From NCBI GenBank assembly GCA_965644295.1, contig CBFFRP010000367.1, forward strand, positions 31,367 through 95,366: a stretch of DNA of 64,000 nt, given 5' to 3'. Origin of the DNA: Paraphysomonas bandaiensis (lineage: Eukaryota > Chrysophyceae). Below, one piece after another: positions 13,301-23,689 of this stretch; the stretch's first letter is position 1; each line of letters begins with the position of its first letter. The notes beneath the pieces were generated by a model that worked only from the letters and a program-made list of their open reading frames with translations, did not search any database and had not been told where the DNA came from. A program made the position numbers and the translations under genes.

Positions 13301-16300
13301 AATATCATTCGACTGGTCAGGGCTATTTGAAACTGGACAGAGGGTACGCATAAAAGAATCGTCGGCGACAGCAACAGAATTCAGGACTCCTGTAGCAGCA
13401 GACACCACAACAGCATTATCGCTGTTTTCCTGAAGTACGCTCAAGAGCGCTGGTCCCACACCAGCACCACTGAGAGCAGCACACACCCTGGAGCTAGACT
13501 TCGCTACCGCCAATAGAGCACTGCAGCACGCTTCAATGACGTTTTCATCGGCTAGGTGCGCCTTCAGTGCTTCTACCAGAGCTATACCAACGCCCATCAT
13601 ATCCTGTGCGTTAGGACTACGCGATCCACTGCACAACTGCATGATACTGCGACAGCAATGCTTCACGACCTCAAAGCTGCCGAGTTGATATCTCAACACG
13701 GCAACCATTGCCTCACATACAGGAGTGGACCTCACACGCCTTAAGCCTTCTTCGGTCGAAGTTAGATTCGTAATAATTACACAGCTGTACTCCGTAATAT
13801 AAGGATTATGCACGCGCGACAACAAAACGCCAACGACATGGTCACATACACCACCATACAGCATACGCAACAGATGGGCACTATCCTTAGATAGCACCGC
13901 AAGAACCAAGCAACCAAACTTTGCAATGTTTTCAGTCCCAGAGTAGAGCTTTAGTGCTTCTATGGCACTTATCACAGCATGACAGTCCAGAAGACGCGGC
14001 ATATTCGAAGCCTCAGTCGCCAAACTCACAACTGCACGCAGTGCACATTCAATCGCAAGCAAGTGATCCTGATCTTCAACAACTGGGGGTTCTAAAGCGC
14101 GATTTAAACTGGAAATGACAACTTGACATGCACCTAAGTTTCCAAGTATCGCACTGTAGGCCGATTCAATAGCAAGTTCACACATTGTCAAGCAAGCAAA
14201 TCGCACAATACGGAGATGTGATGTATACGTTTTCATGCAACGTATCAGGACATCACCTACGCTAGATGCCGTCTTCGCTGATATCATAATGATTTTTCCG
14301 CCACCACTGCCTGGCAAATAATCTGCAATATTTCCACCGCTTCCCACAGCAACTGCTGCTGCAATAAGTGCTTGGAGTAGCTGGCAGCCTTTCAGAGATA
14401 TTTCCTTGCTATTGTTGTGAATGCGCAATATCTTTACCACAATGTCAAAAGCGCCCATATCTTCACCGAACCCACCACCACCGCGGCGTCCACCACCAGC
14501 ACTTTTACGTTTCGAAGCACTCCCTGATGTCGTTGCCAAAGCAACCGAATCCTCGGCGACAACTCTGAGCACTGTGATCAGTGCATTGAATCCAGTTGAA
14601 ATTACCTTCTTGCTCAGACTATTTTTTTGGATAACTCTGAATATCACCGTGTTGGTTCCCGTGGCTGAGTATTTCAATGCATTAGTGCGGTTGTCAGTAG
14701 AGAGAGCCAGAACTGCAGCACAAGCCTTGATTGCAATATCCTCACTACCAAGGTGAAGCGTCATCGCAGCAATTGTTTTCTCACAGGCGCCATATTCGCC
14801 AAAGCGCTCTCTGTTTTTCCCATTATCGGCCGCAAGACAGACGATTGCATTAAGACAGAGGTATATGATACCTATGTTATCACTCTGGCCTTGACTGGCT
14901 TTGACAATTGCCTCGTCACTGGTATAGTTGCTGATGATCTGGACCACCACTTCGCACACCCCTGCTTCTCCAAGTAAATCCTTTAGGTGGTATCTCGATG
15001 CCTTTTCAATATTTCCCCGAGGAGGCCGTGTACTGGCTAGAAAGCCAATGGAAACAAGTGCCTGCTCAAGCACCTCCTCGACATTCATGTACATTCGCGT
15101 CGATTTCACAAGAATCGATGGCACATCACATTCAGATAATCGAATGCAGTTCTCGTAGTTATCTCTCGCCAATCTCTGCACTGCCTTCCATCCCAATTCG
15201 GCAATCATATCATTATGACTATGTACTGTGATAGCCTGCAATAGCACTTCACATGCACCGCACTTTCCAGCAATGTTGCGGTTATCGTGGTCTAATACAA
15301 GCTTATCAATAGCCATACAGCCGAATTCTACTACCGATTGATGATGCAAATGCCTTGACACACATTTGACTACCAACTCGCACACTCCTATTTCACCTAA
15401 ACACTTTCGATTTTCTTGGCAAAGGCCAAGGTTCTGAATAGCCATAAGAGACCACGTAGTAATATCTTTTTTCTCCATAAATTTCTGCAATATCGTAATA
15501 ATTACCTCGCATCCACAAGTAGCAAATCGAATATTATTTTTTTCGTTGAGCGCCAAATTTATGAGTGCCCATAGGCTTTGCTTGAGAACATTTTCTGAAG
15601 AAATATATTTCCTGATTACCTTGACAACTGTTTCACATGCTCCGGCATCGCCAAGTTTGGCGTTATTCGTATCTTCAGATCCCAGATTCATAGTAGCTTT
15701 GCATCCATATAGAGCTATTTTGTCACAGCCCATATGCGCATTCATGATACCAACAATTATTGCTGGTAGTTCTAATTCTCCAAATCTAATGTTATTGGCA
15801 TCGTTTGCTGTGGTTTTGTCCTGTCCATATCTGCTCAAATAACACACCGCACGGAGGCCATTTTCACACACGATACTTGAGTGGGGAAACGAAAACAGTG
15901 CATTGCGGACTTCATCGCACGCCCCTTCCTCTCCAAGAGCCTGTTGTCGTTCCGCGTTTCCCTCAGCTAGCTGAGACACACAACGAAGAGCGTTTGCCAC
16001 TGACAGCTCACTCTTATTCTTCAATCCTCGTTTTAAGAGGACCAGGGACTCGGGCACCCCCACTTCTATGGCCTCGTCAGGTGAGGGGGGCGACTTAGTC
16101 AGAGTAAGAGGACTGGAAATTGTCAACTCATCTCTGACTGAGTTATCATGACAGAACTCAGCAGCTTCATTTGCATCAGGTTGAATTTGCGTAACACCAA
16201 TATCATTATGCAATACAATGTCACTGTGAACCGATACTTTCGACCCATTGGATGGTCCACAATCAGACAAAGTTCTCTCATATTGAACTTCTGAGAGTGC

Positions 16301-19300
16301 CCTCAGAGTGTCTGCACATATATTCGCCACTCGAGAATTATGTGCGAAATCTTTTACTGCCTTCGTCAACACGTTTCTGGCACCGGCAGCCATAAGCTGT
16401 GAATGGTTAGCGTCATGCAATAACAGACTTCTTATCACACCACAACCCATCTCAGCCACCACAGAGTAAGTATCGCCTGATGTTCTACCTTTTCGGCGGT
16501 ACGACTTGATAGCACGAACGACCACCTCACACGCGCCAGCAGCTGCAGCAGCAGCTGCTGCATCACTAACACCACTTCCTGCATCTTCACTTGTTCCAAT
16601 TATATGTTTTAAAGCTACAAGACCATGTTCCACAACACTTTCACACCCGGGACTGCCTACATACCGACCAATCATGTTGATCACATTCAGGCTGATATCG
16701 GGACGAGTGTGTTGTTCTACAGTAGATCGCGATGAAGTGTATAAGTTGGCAATTGCCAAGCAGCATATTTCTTGAATAACTCCGTCGTCCACGTACTTAT
16801 TCATAGCGTCCAGCAGTATACTGCCTCCATCAGCTTGGGCAATGACAACACAGTTTTCACAATCCAGAGTCAACTGTTGCACTGCCATACACCCATATTC
16901 ACAAAGTGCATTCAGCTCGTCGTTGTCGCCTTCTACACTGATATGAGCCTCTAACGCCTTCAAAACATGGTCACATACTCCCGCACGGCCTAGAGTTTTT
17001 CTATTTGATTCAGAAAGTGCTAAATTCTGAACACCAATCAGCATAATAGTTAGCATGTCAACAGGGGTGTGTTGCCACAGCTTCAGAAAAGACGCTAAGT
17101 ATTCACAGCCTCGGGACACGCCAATTCGAGCATTATTCTCTGCACACAGAGCCATATTCACAATTGCCCCCCATCCTTGCTTCACAACATCTAAGAGATG
17201 TGACTCACTGCTATAACTACCTTGAGGATCAGACTTGATGGTATCTTTGTACTGCTGACGAAGTATCTTAAGAACGATCTCGCATGCACCAAGTGCTCCT
17301 AGTTTATCATTGTTAGCTTCGTCTGAAGCTAGACTAGTTATGGCACGAAAACTCCACACGCAGAGAATACTGCTGTCACGTAGAGTGTCGCCACAATGCT
17401 CAAGCAGGACAGACACAACCGCTTTACACAGCCCCGCCCTCCCTAGAGCGGCGACATTATAAGGATTCGATGTGATCTTACTGGTACCATATCTGCACAT
17501 CCAACATATGGCTTCCAGACCAGCCTGACAGACAATTGTCGACTCTATCATCGGTAGCATAACATGAGCAATCAATTCGCACGCCCCACTTTCTCCCAGG
17601 ATTTTTTGGTTGATACCTTCATTTCCCTCCGCCAATTTCGCTATCAAAGACAATGCACAAGCACAATACTCCTCCGACTGATTCTTACCAGCGGCAATGC
17701 GCAGCACTTGCATCGCCTCCTCAACGTTGCACTTCTGTGCAAGTGACATTTCTGTACTGTCTAACGCTAATGCCTCAGTGTTCCTACCACCAGAGTCTTG
17801 CTCGCTATCTTCGTGCACTCTTCTAAACGATTCGTTCATGGCGCTCAAAGTGCAGTTATCATGCACATTTGACCTGCTACTCCTAGGTCTATTACCACTG
17901 ACATCGCTCTCTCCGACATCGCTTGCTTCAGAGCTGCTCGAGCTGTCGTCCACACTATTGACTCTCGAATATTTTTGATTCAAAAGCAAAGACGTACCCA
18001 ATCGCTGAGTAGTTGAAAAGCTATCACTTTGCTCGGAGTCATCGTAATCGTGGCGACTAAGGCTAGCCAACGCAGCCAGTCCAATACTTTCGATGTCTTC
18101 ATTAGCAAAATGATCCTTTACGAGCCTCGTCACCACCGTATATGCATCAGCGTCAGATAACATTCGCCGATTTTCATCAGAACTATGAGCTAATATTTGG
18201 ACTGCTCCACATCCCATTTCAACGACTGCCTCGTTGTTACGGTGCATTTGTAATGCTCTCACAACATCTTCACATGCACCAGCAGCACCTAACTTATAAC
18301 TGTTGGGCTGGTTATTCTCCGCGAGAACTCTAATGGCCCAACAAGAAACTTCTGCCACAGTGGAGCTTCCGAGATGACTATTTAGCGATTTGCAAACTGC
18401 ATCCGCAGCTCCTAGCGCACCCAAAACTGTTCTGTATTCGACACTGTGTTGTGCTAGATTTTTGATAGCCCAGCACCCAAGCTCCGCCACCACTTCGCAA
18501 CTACTGTCTTCGCAATGCACAAGCAAGACTGGGACTATACATTCGCACACACCAGCAACACCCAGACCGTTCATAATACTTGAACTACTCGATTCAGATG
18601 CACCGTCGTTACCTTCCGAGTCCGTCAAATTAACTATAGTCCCGAATGCAAACTCGGCTAAGGCAGCGCTATCAGGATGCAACTGCAGCGCTGTTACGAT
18701 GACATCGCACACACCACTCGAGACGAGGCGATTGCGGTTCTCTTCGTGGTTGTAGGTTAAATTCATCAGAGCCATACAACCCCTTTGGGCCGCACCCTCG
18801 TCTGCAATATGGATGCGAAGAACACTCACCACATGTTCGCATACCCCAGCATCACCAAGCAAGTGGTTATTATAGTCGTTATTATTGGCTAAATTCTGAA
18901 CAGCCATGAAGGCTTGAGTCGATATTTCCAGATCGTTGGGAAAACGTCCGAGTGCATTGACCACGAGCTCTGCTGCCCCCTTTAACCCCAGTTCATTTTT
19001 ATTATTCTTGTTCAGTGCCAGATTTTGAGTGGCCATGCACGCCCACAGGGTGAGATTTCTATTAGTCTGATTTGTTCTCCAGAAAAGTACTACTGCGGTG
19101 CATGCATGTGCCTCGCCTAGCCGAATGTTATTCTCAGGGCTGAGGGCAAGATTAATGAGGGCCCCCCAAACCTGGAGGCAAAAATCCTCGTCCACTACCA
19201 TCCCAGCGCCTAAGCCATCCGTTGCATCAACTCGGCCGAGGTCCACAGACTGATACCGTTCAAAGATTTGCGTCACTGTATTACAAGCACCTTCCTCACC

Positions 19301-20557
19301 AAACCTCAAATTATTCGTCATATCAGACGACAAATTCATTATCGCCTTACAAGCCCAAAATACAATTTCTTCGTTCTCAATATGTGACTCAGCTGCTAAC
19401 ACGACTGCCCCACAAACCCCAGCAGCACCAAAAAGCGATATATTCTGTGGGCTGGAAGTGTGTCGACCAATACCATATCGACTAAGCCAGCACACTGCTC
19501 GTAATGCCGTTTCACACACAAGGGCCGAGGAGTGCATATCTCTAAGGAGAGAGACTATGACCTCGCAACCACCAGCTGCCCCATAGGCCCGTTGGTACTC
19601 TTCACTTCCTTCTGTCAGTCCCGCTACTCCCGTCAAAGCTACCGCCGCCAGAGAAAAGTCGTTTTCATGTAGTGCCTGCTCCATTGCTTTCATCGTGTTT
19701 TCTACGGTAGGTTTGGAGGTGACAGAGAGATCAACATAATTTTCTGCAAGAGCTTTGACGCAACTAGAACCACTGAGATTGGTCGCCCCATCAGTGCTTG
19801 AACCGCCTTTATGGGGCGAGAGCGATCCTGCAACAATCAGGCCACCAGCTTTTAGTGCACCCAAAATAACCCTAGCATCGCCTGCATCCAAGACTACATC
19901 CTGCAAGAAATTCGGCTCCCTGTAGAGTTTTCGACCCAATTTAGCTTCACTGCTTAGCCCCCTTCTGACAAAAGCAGCAGCATATGACTCTGCTCTTTCC
20001 GAAGTTAGGTCCGTGCACGATACAAGCCAGTGAAATATGAGTTCTTCGCTTGCCGGTCGCGCAAGCTGCTTGGTGGTGTCTTCGAACGATAGGGACGAGG
20101 ACATCTGAAGAAGAGAAGGACCATCTTGACTCCGACCTTTTTTCTTTATTTCAACCGGTGCCGTCATTTCACAACTCCCCACAGCAAGGTGAGGCATTCC
20201 ACTATTTTCCCGTGGCAGGAACAATGGTTCGTCCATCATGATATCCGTCAGCTTTTGACTCAAACTGTTGAATTTATTCTGCATTTTACTTTTATTGAAG
20301 CTGCCAAGTATACTCTTTACAGAACATTTTTTCAAGAAGTGCTGGATATCAAGAAGTAGTGTTATAACGCGATGATAGATTCGTGGTGATATTGGTTCAT
20401 TAGCCATGTAAAGAGACTGCACAGTTGATATCAAGCCGACTATTTTGGTATCTAAACGATAACAATTCTTCTTGTTGACCTTAACTTCTTTCATTAATCT
20501 ATTTGTTTCGCGAAGTTTGTTCAATATATCAGAATACATTTCAGCCATGTCTGACAT
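10334..20557 (-). CDS. Giant armadillo-repeat protein with MLKL/HeLo-like N-terminal bundle
   Basis: One uninterrupted exon encodes 3407 residues from the ATG at 20557; a longer frame exists only through a TTG codon. Residues ~1-115 form a helical region containing EVKVNKKNC and a conserved PRIYHRVITLL stretch. This resembles the four-helix N-terminal domain of MLKL and related HeLo-like proteins. From ~residue 270 to near the end lie several dozen armadillo repeats of ~42-45 residues with the consensus G-A-C-E-V-V-V and an N-L-A helix, stacked as a superhelix. A Ser/Asp-rich insert sits near residues 860-930, a poly-Ala run near 16550, and a Gly/Arg insert near 14480. No signal peptide or membrane segment is visible. 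It has a shorter paralogue at 25890-28841. Function is unknown; scaffolding or signalling is an inference. Confidence 0.93.
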   Translation of the reverse strand: MSDMAEMYSDILNKLRETNRLMKEVKVNKKNCYRLDTKIVGLISTVQSLYMANEPISPRIYHRVITLLLDIQHFLKKCSVKSILGSFNKSKMQNKFNSLSQKLTDIMMDEPLFLPRENSGMPHLAVGSCEMTAPVEIKKKGRSQDGPSLLQMSSSLSFEDTTKQLARPASEELIFHWLVSCTDLTSERAESYAAAFVRRGLSSEAKLGRKLYREPNFLQDVVLDAGDARVILGALKAGGLIVAGSLSPHKGGSSTDGATNLSGSSCVKALAENYVDLSVTSKPTVENTMKAMEQALHENDFSLAAVALTGVAGLTEGSEEYQRAYGAAGGCEVIVSLLRDMHSSALVCETALRAVCWLSRYGIGRHTSSPQNISLFGAAGVCGAVVLAAESHIENEEIVFWACKAIMNLSSDMTNNLRFGEEGACNTVTQIFERYQSVDLGRVDATDGLGAGMVVDEDFCLQVWGALINLALSPENNIRLGEAHACTAVVLFWRTNQTNRNLTLWACMATQNLALNKNNKNELGLKGAAELVVNALGRFPNDLEISTQAFMAVQNLANNNDYNNHLLGDAGVCEHVVSVLRIHIADEGAAQRGCMALMNLTYNHEENRNRLVSSGVCDVIVTALQLHPDSAALAEFAFGTIVNLTDSEGNDGASESSSSSIMNGLGVAGVCECIVPVLLVHCEDSSCEVVAELGCWAIKNLAQHSVEYRTVLGALGAADAVCKSLNSHLGSSTVAEVSCWAIRVLAENNQPNSYKLGAAGACEDVVRALQMHRNNEAVVEMGCGAVQILAHSSDENRRMLSDADAYTVVTRLVKDHFANEDIESIGLAALASLSRHDYDDSEQSDSFSTTQRLGTSLLLNQKYSRVNSVDDSSSSSEASDVGESDVSGNRPRSSRSNVHDNCTLSAMNESFRRVHEDSEQDSGGRNTEALALDSTEMSLAQKCNVEEAMQVLRIAAGKNQSEEYCACALSLIAKLAEGNEGINQKILGESGACELIAHVMLPMIESTIVCQAGLEAICWMCRYGTSKITSNPYNVAALGRAGLCKAVVSVLLEHCGDTLRDSSILCVWSFRAITSLASDEANNDKLGALGACEIVLKILRQQYKDTIKSDPQGSYSSESHLLDVVKQGWGAIVNMALCAENNARIGVSRGCEYLASFLKLWQHTPVDMLTIMLIGVQNLALSESNRKTLGRAGVCDHVLKALEAHISVEGDNDELNALCEYGCMAVQQLTLDCENCVVIAQADGGSILLDAMNKYVDDGVIQEICCLAIANLYTSSRSTVEQHTRPDISLNVINMIGRYVGSPGCESVVEHGLVALKHIIGTSEDAGSGVSDAAAAAAAAGACEVVVRAIKSYRRKGRTSGDTYSVVAEMGCGVIRSLLLHDANHSQLMAAGARNVLTKAVKDFAHNSRVANICADTLRALSEVQYERTLSDCGPSNGSKVSVHSDIVLHNDIGVTQIQPDANEAAEFCHDNSVRDELTISSPLTLTKSPPSPDEAIEVGVPESLVLLKRGLKNKSELSVANALRCVSQLAEGNAERQQALGEEGACDEVRNALFSFPHSSIVCENGLRAVCYLSRYGQDKTTANDANNIRFGELELPAIIVGIMNAHMGCDKIALYGCKATMNLGSEDTNNAKLGDAGACETVVKVIRKYISSENVLKQSLWALINLALNEKNNIRFATCGCEVIITILQKFMEKKDITTWSLMAIQNLGLCQENRKCLGEIGVCELVVKCVSRHLHHQSVVEFGCMAIDKLVLDHDNRNIAGKCGACEVLLQAITVHSHNDMIAELGWKAVQRLARDNYENCIRLSECDVPSILVKSTRMYMNVEEVLEQALVSIGFLASTRPPRGNIEKASRYHLKDLLGEAGVCEVVVQIISNYTSDEAIVKASQGQSDNIGIIYLCLNAIVCLAADNGKNRERFGEYGACEKTIAAMTLHLGSEDIAIKACAAVLALSTDNRTNALKYSATGTNTVIFRVIQKNSLSKKVISTGFNALITVLRVVAEDSVALATTSGSASKRKSAGGGRRGGGGFGEDMGAFDIVVKILRIHNNSKEISLKGCQLLQALIAAAVAVGSGGNIADYLPGSGGGKIIMISAKTASSVGDVLIRCMKTYTSHLRIVRFACLTMCELAIESAYSAILGNLGACQVVISSLNRALEPPVVEDQDHLLAIECALRAVVSLATEASNMPRLLDCHAVISAIEALKLYSGTENIAKFGCLVLAVLSKDSAHLLRMLYGGVCDHVVGVLLSRVHNPYITEYSCVIITNLTSTEEGLRRVRSTPVCEAMVAVLRYQLGSFEVVKHCCRSIMQLCSGSRSPNAQDMMGVGIALVEALKAHLADENVIEACCSALLAVAKSSSRVCAALSGAGVGPALLSVLQENSDNAVVVSAATGVLNSVAVADDSFMRTLCPVSNSPDQSNDISFDHIMCRVLEHLYDDTDVVEASLILVGYSLHTCGKSGRSPYLLGSSTDISPPRNWIAVLVRVLRAHTGRKELVIRCLGILFLLLDSMLDCRFENQMASLNAKGLCEYVVECLVAYLTDAHVTLSACRVISRISSIAHIQGNDKLKTDFVNCNAAEKVVRSLRAHESDDDNAEITVEGCKALTNMCLSHDGDAVIIGNCGFSETSVALLQRYCLDESSVLGDNLLSTVNNDKRRNVVEAVCECLAVLASVSQNITVLEEAGVCEVVGNVLSQYESDVTVVDHCCQIVLSMASEDSAKSSLGQSKSCEGVISALTNHLNSSSVVRNACWAIMNLAIDDRNKALLGKCGGCTAVISAMSRYEMDENVIELAIGAVVNLADHNDVNKCSLCDGGIVVVMTRVLQRLTQSLTISELGLMAIVNLTDDHHEYSITALSNVPLFKLMLQLMRHHMNSSVIVEQGCWAIRNLCHVNTENAVALGSLGACDIVVTGFELYKDGNASVLEQCTAAISELIGNQNADPLPKYNIEKLSEVGVFKLLVSSLVRNSNEEGVVEYSSIAISRFFFYHSSMESSYIEGAIGPLSNLYDAVVNALLSHFVSDIISEHCCSILSEVYHRHDCTDNPISDWSRACEAAVNCLRTHYLLESVTLECLELLRLLAGNSREVQSMIGSSGGCEVIVTVLKKYLGDITQKWKVVFEACVEVIFLLSNENTANCLMFAECEVYIPLVEVLHKVNNDPANRLEVSDTRITTMVCKCIASLSITKSVRDNLISAGWVKILIDTFVTLMSQLHEFDMTSLHTSSRRLSGLSTGVQTCGDSAMESCLCCCSALVSLVGQDHDQDVSVFGGVDVPLVFIEELLKVSSDEDDEEEVELRENLINKTAELVANYLKCTGNVENMDSGEESQNILPLVNFSLELMSKFPSCIGTASILMCVVESTQNTGGKNILTSLPQAESVVETAVKNLECKKDLGATVALEFLLEIQQQMHTSTI

Positions 20558-21474
20558 AGTGGCCAACAATCGAGTGCTAATAATGAGATTACAAGTAACC
20601 TAATGTCAATTCATCCCAAATACACATATTTCAAACATTCCAGTTCCTTAGAAATGGCGCCACTGGTTCGAAGCATTTCAATCGCTCTATCGACTATATA
20701 GTATAGTAATATCACAATATCACTGTTGTGGTTGTTAAGAAATTAAATCAAGTTTTTTTCAGTTCCTGTCCACCCCTCCACCTCCACATTCTTTTTTGGT
20801 AGCTATATTTTTTAATATTTTACAAAAAGAAGAGTTTTTGCAACGAAATTTTTAATAAATTTTATATTTGTAAGGGATCATCCCTTCGTATTAGGAGCAA
20901 CTCACGGCCACCACTGATGAGGCCGTTTGCCCTATTTGGTTCGAAACTTCAACCTGCGACTACCGTTCGACTCAATACAGCAGGTGCAGTATACGTCTAC
21001 AGTATACCAACATGCTGCTGCTTCCTACTATTATGTACAGCACTCTGTATGTATGTATGTATGTATGTATGTATGTATGTATGTATGTATGTATGTATGT
21101 ATGTATGTATGTATGTATGTATGTATGTATGTATGTATGTATGTATGTATGTATGTATGTATGTATGTATGTATGTACGTAGTATGTATGTATGTATGTA
21201 CGTAGTATGTATGTATGTATGTATGTATGTATGTATGTATGTATGTATGTATGTATGTATGTATGTATGTATGTATGTATGTATGTATGTATGTATGTAT
21301 GTATGTATGTATGTATGTATGTATGTGGAAAGCATCATGTTCAACTTCCACCAATATATACACAACATCGTGATCATTCATAGACATCGGCTCCATAGTT
21401 TCTTATTCCACGTTTCCATCAGCCTTGGAACGGCTCATTATCTATCATAACCAGTGGCATATCACCACAAGACA
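20558..21474. other. Intergenic between armadillo giant and CPOX
   Basis: This ~0.9-kb divergent region must include both 5' flanks. Almost a third is the tetranucleotide array at 21046-21326. Only ~150 bp separate the array from the CPOX start codon, so it may lie in the CPOX promoter or 5' UTR. Nothing else is recognised. Confidence 0.6.
21046..21326 (+). repeat. (GTAT)n tetranucleotide microsatellite
   Basis: About 280 bp of near-perfect GTAT repeats. Two GTACGTAGTATG interruptions lie close together at ~21176-21183 and ~21199-21206, as if one variant had been copied with its neighbouring units. Long open frames across it (Met-Tyr-Val-Cys on one strand, Ile-His-Thr-Tyr on the other) are artefacts of the repeat. 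Confidence 0.99.
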
Positions 21475-22813
21475 ATGGAGTTTGCATGTCTCCTCAGGCT
21501 GTGTGGTTTAGCCGCATTGTGGAGTTATTGTTATTCTTCACCAGTATCAGGCTCAATAATTAGAGCGGCGCAGTTCAACATTAACAATCGCCCTGGGATG
21601 GGGAATAATGGCCACATATCTGACACCAGTAAGGGTGTCGACAGCGTTCCTGAGACACTGATCTCGTCAGTGGAAGGGAACAACGACATCAGAACGAAGT
21701 TTGAAGCCCTTTGCCGAAATGCACAGGTATTGTTGTTTAGTTGGAAGTTTGTTAGATCTTATATATATAGTCTTCTATATGCTCAGCATTGGAAGACCTG
21801 GATGGTGTGGGTAAATTTAAAACTGATGCCTGGGTACGACCGAACGGTGGCGGTGGGATCTCGCGTGTGATGTCTGGTGTGTGTCCTACTGCTCTAAATG
21901 CATTTAAAATTATATACTATCAGGTGGTAAGGTATTTGAAAAGGCCGGAGTTGGAGTATCTGTAGTGTATGGAACAATGCCTCGATCTGCTTTGAGAGCG
22001 GCATCCAAGCGGGCGTCCGTCAGGGGAGACAGCGGGAATGAGGTGGATGGTGGAGAAACCAAATTCTTCGCCTGTGGAATATCATCTGTAATTCATCCTC
22101 GGAATCCATTTTGTCCAACTATGCATTTCAACTACCGGTACTTTGAGACGGAAGGTGGTATGTGGTGGTTTGGCGGTGGAACAGACATTACTCCATGCTA
22201 CTTGGATGAGACAGACCTCCGCCACTTTCACGGCACCTACAAGACCATTTGCGATAAGCACGACCCCGATTTCTACCCTAGATTTAAACGTTGGGCAGAT
22301 GAATATTTCCTTATACCACATCGAGGAGAGACAAGGGGCTTGGGGGGGATATTCTATGACGACATGAACGACAGAGACCCAGAAAAGCTGTTAGCCCTCG
22401 CAAGAGATTGTAAGTATCCAGTATTGTTATCATTACCACGTTGTACGTTCTCAACATACTGTTTGGACAGCTCTTGATGGGGTTATACCATCTTATGTAC
22501 CTATAGTTAGGAAGCACATGAACGACGCATTCACGCCACGGCAAAAGGACTGGCAGCAGATCCGTCGTGGCAGGTAAGCCAACATCGTACTCTTATCGTA
22601 TTGACAAAGTGTAGGTATGTGGAGTTCAACCTCATATATGACCGTGGGACGACCTTCGGGTTAAAAACCGGTGGTCGAGTGGAATCTATATTGATGTCTT
22701 TGCCTGAAACAGCTCGCTGGGAGTATAATAAGGTCCCAGAAATAGAATATGGCGAGAGCAGTCCAGAAGCTCAAATAACCCGAATATTTAGAAATCCAGT
22801 GAACTGGGTATGA
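21475..22813 (+). CDS. CPOX: Coproporphyrinogen III oxidase, oxygen-dependent
   Basis: Catalyses oxidative decarboxylation of coproporphyrinogen III to protoporphyrinogen IX in haem (and chlorophyll) synthesis. Five exons (21475-21726, 21771-21876, 21924-22409, 22471-22573, 22615-22813) give 381 residues, with introns of 44, 47, 61 and 41 nt. The core is complete and strongly conserved: [57 protein letters not shown], and RRGRYVEFNL-YDRGT near the end. The first ~25 residues are hydrophobic with a small-residue stretch after them, like an ER signal peptide, and precede ~60 non-conserved residues. This could be a bipartite plastid leader or a mitochondrial intermembrane-space leader. The GTG codon upstream of the ATG is not needed. 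Confidence 0.97.
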
Positions 22814-23270
22814 TTTCTACTGGGGACATACGTAATCTGCTAGTTAGTGTTTTGGTTTACTGAGCGTTCTAAGTGTAATGTCGACTTCTTTTTTTAGAAG
22901 CTTTGGCTTTTGGCTACATTTTTTTCTGTCAACAGTTTATATTATGACTCTTTGTATTTATTAAGTTAGTCAATTCAATGACAGCCATATAGCAGAAGGA
23001 TATCTCTAGTCAAAGCTATTCTTCAACTTTTCCGTTTTTAAAAACTATAGATGACTGCAATTTGAGTGATGAACTGTATAATATCTGTATATGAAAGTAA
23101 TTATACTAAGTGTCGTAAAAAGTGTTACTAAGTGTGAATAGAAGTAAGTGTTACTAAGAGCTGGCAAAGTATATATGTACTAAATACAATGTTGCTACAA
23201 AATGTCTCCCTAAGATAGAACTGTATTATCGTTAAATACAACCAGCCTCTGGTAGTAATACGCAGACTTC
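22814..23270. other. Intergenic downstream of CPOX
   Basis: AT-rich, no open frame of note. It ends where dispersed repeat family B begins. Confidence 0.5.
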
Positions 23271-23585
23271 CGTAACAGTTAACTATATCCAGCAATAATA
23301 ATTAAAATTATTTACCAAGCATATAACTATTGGCAATTACTTATTGCCTTGAATTATATATTTCTTCTATTACCTTTCTGAACTACAGTGTCATCCCAAC
23401 AGTGCCAATTTGCCAATTTGCACTATAAAAACTTCAACTTTCTAAAGATGTATAGGTGTCACTCGCTTGCAAAATCAGTCATGACAATCTTAGCTATTTT
23501 AAACACTCTCACCAACATTGTTAGGGTGCTACGCATATGCTTCATACAACAATATCGTGTTGGCAGTGTGTGTATGTTTTCTTGC
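23271..23585 (+). repeat. Dispersed repeat family B, copy 1
   Basis: Homologous over ~310 bp to the right end of the window (63689-64000). Both begin CGTAACA.TTAA, share CAATAATAATT and AAGCATA, and end with a block containing AGGTGTCA, CTTGCAAAA and CAATATCGTG or CGATATCGTG. The internal part is rich in TTGGCAATT palindromic words. No coding capacity. Confidence 0.75.
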
Positions 23586-23689
23586 GGTTTAGATTGTCTC
23601 TAATGAAACGAATGGACACTCGGCATCCTGTTCATCTACTTTCTCTTCATTTGTCTGAAGGTACATCATTTATCGAAAATCGTCACATA

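Noticed and set aside
20917-21450. Long open frames across the tetranucleotide array on both strands
   Set aside because: They are Met-Tyr-Val-Cys or Ile-His-Thr-Tyr translations of GTAT repeats, open in all frames by repeat structure alone.
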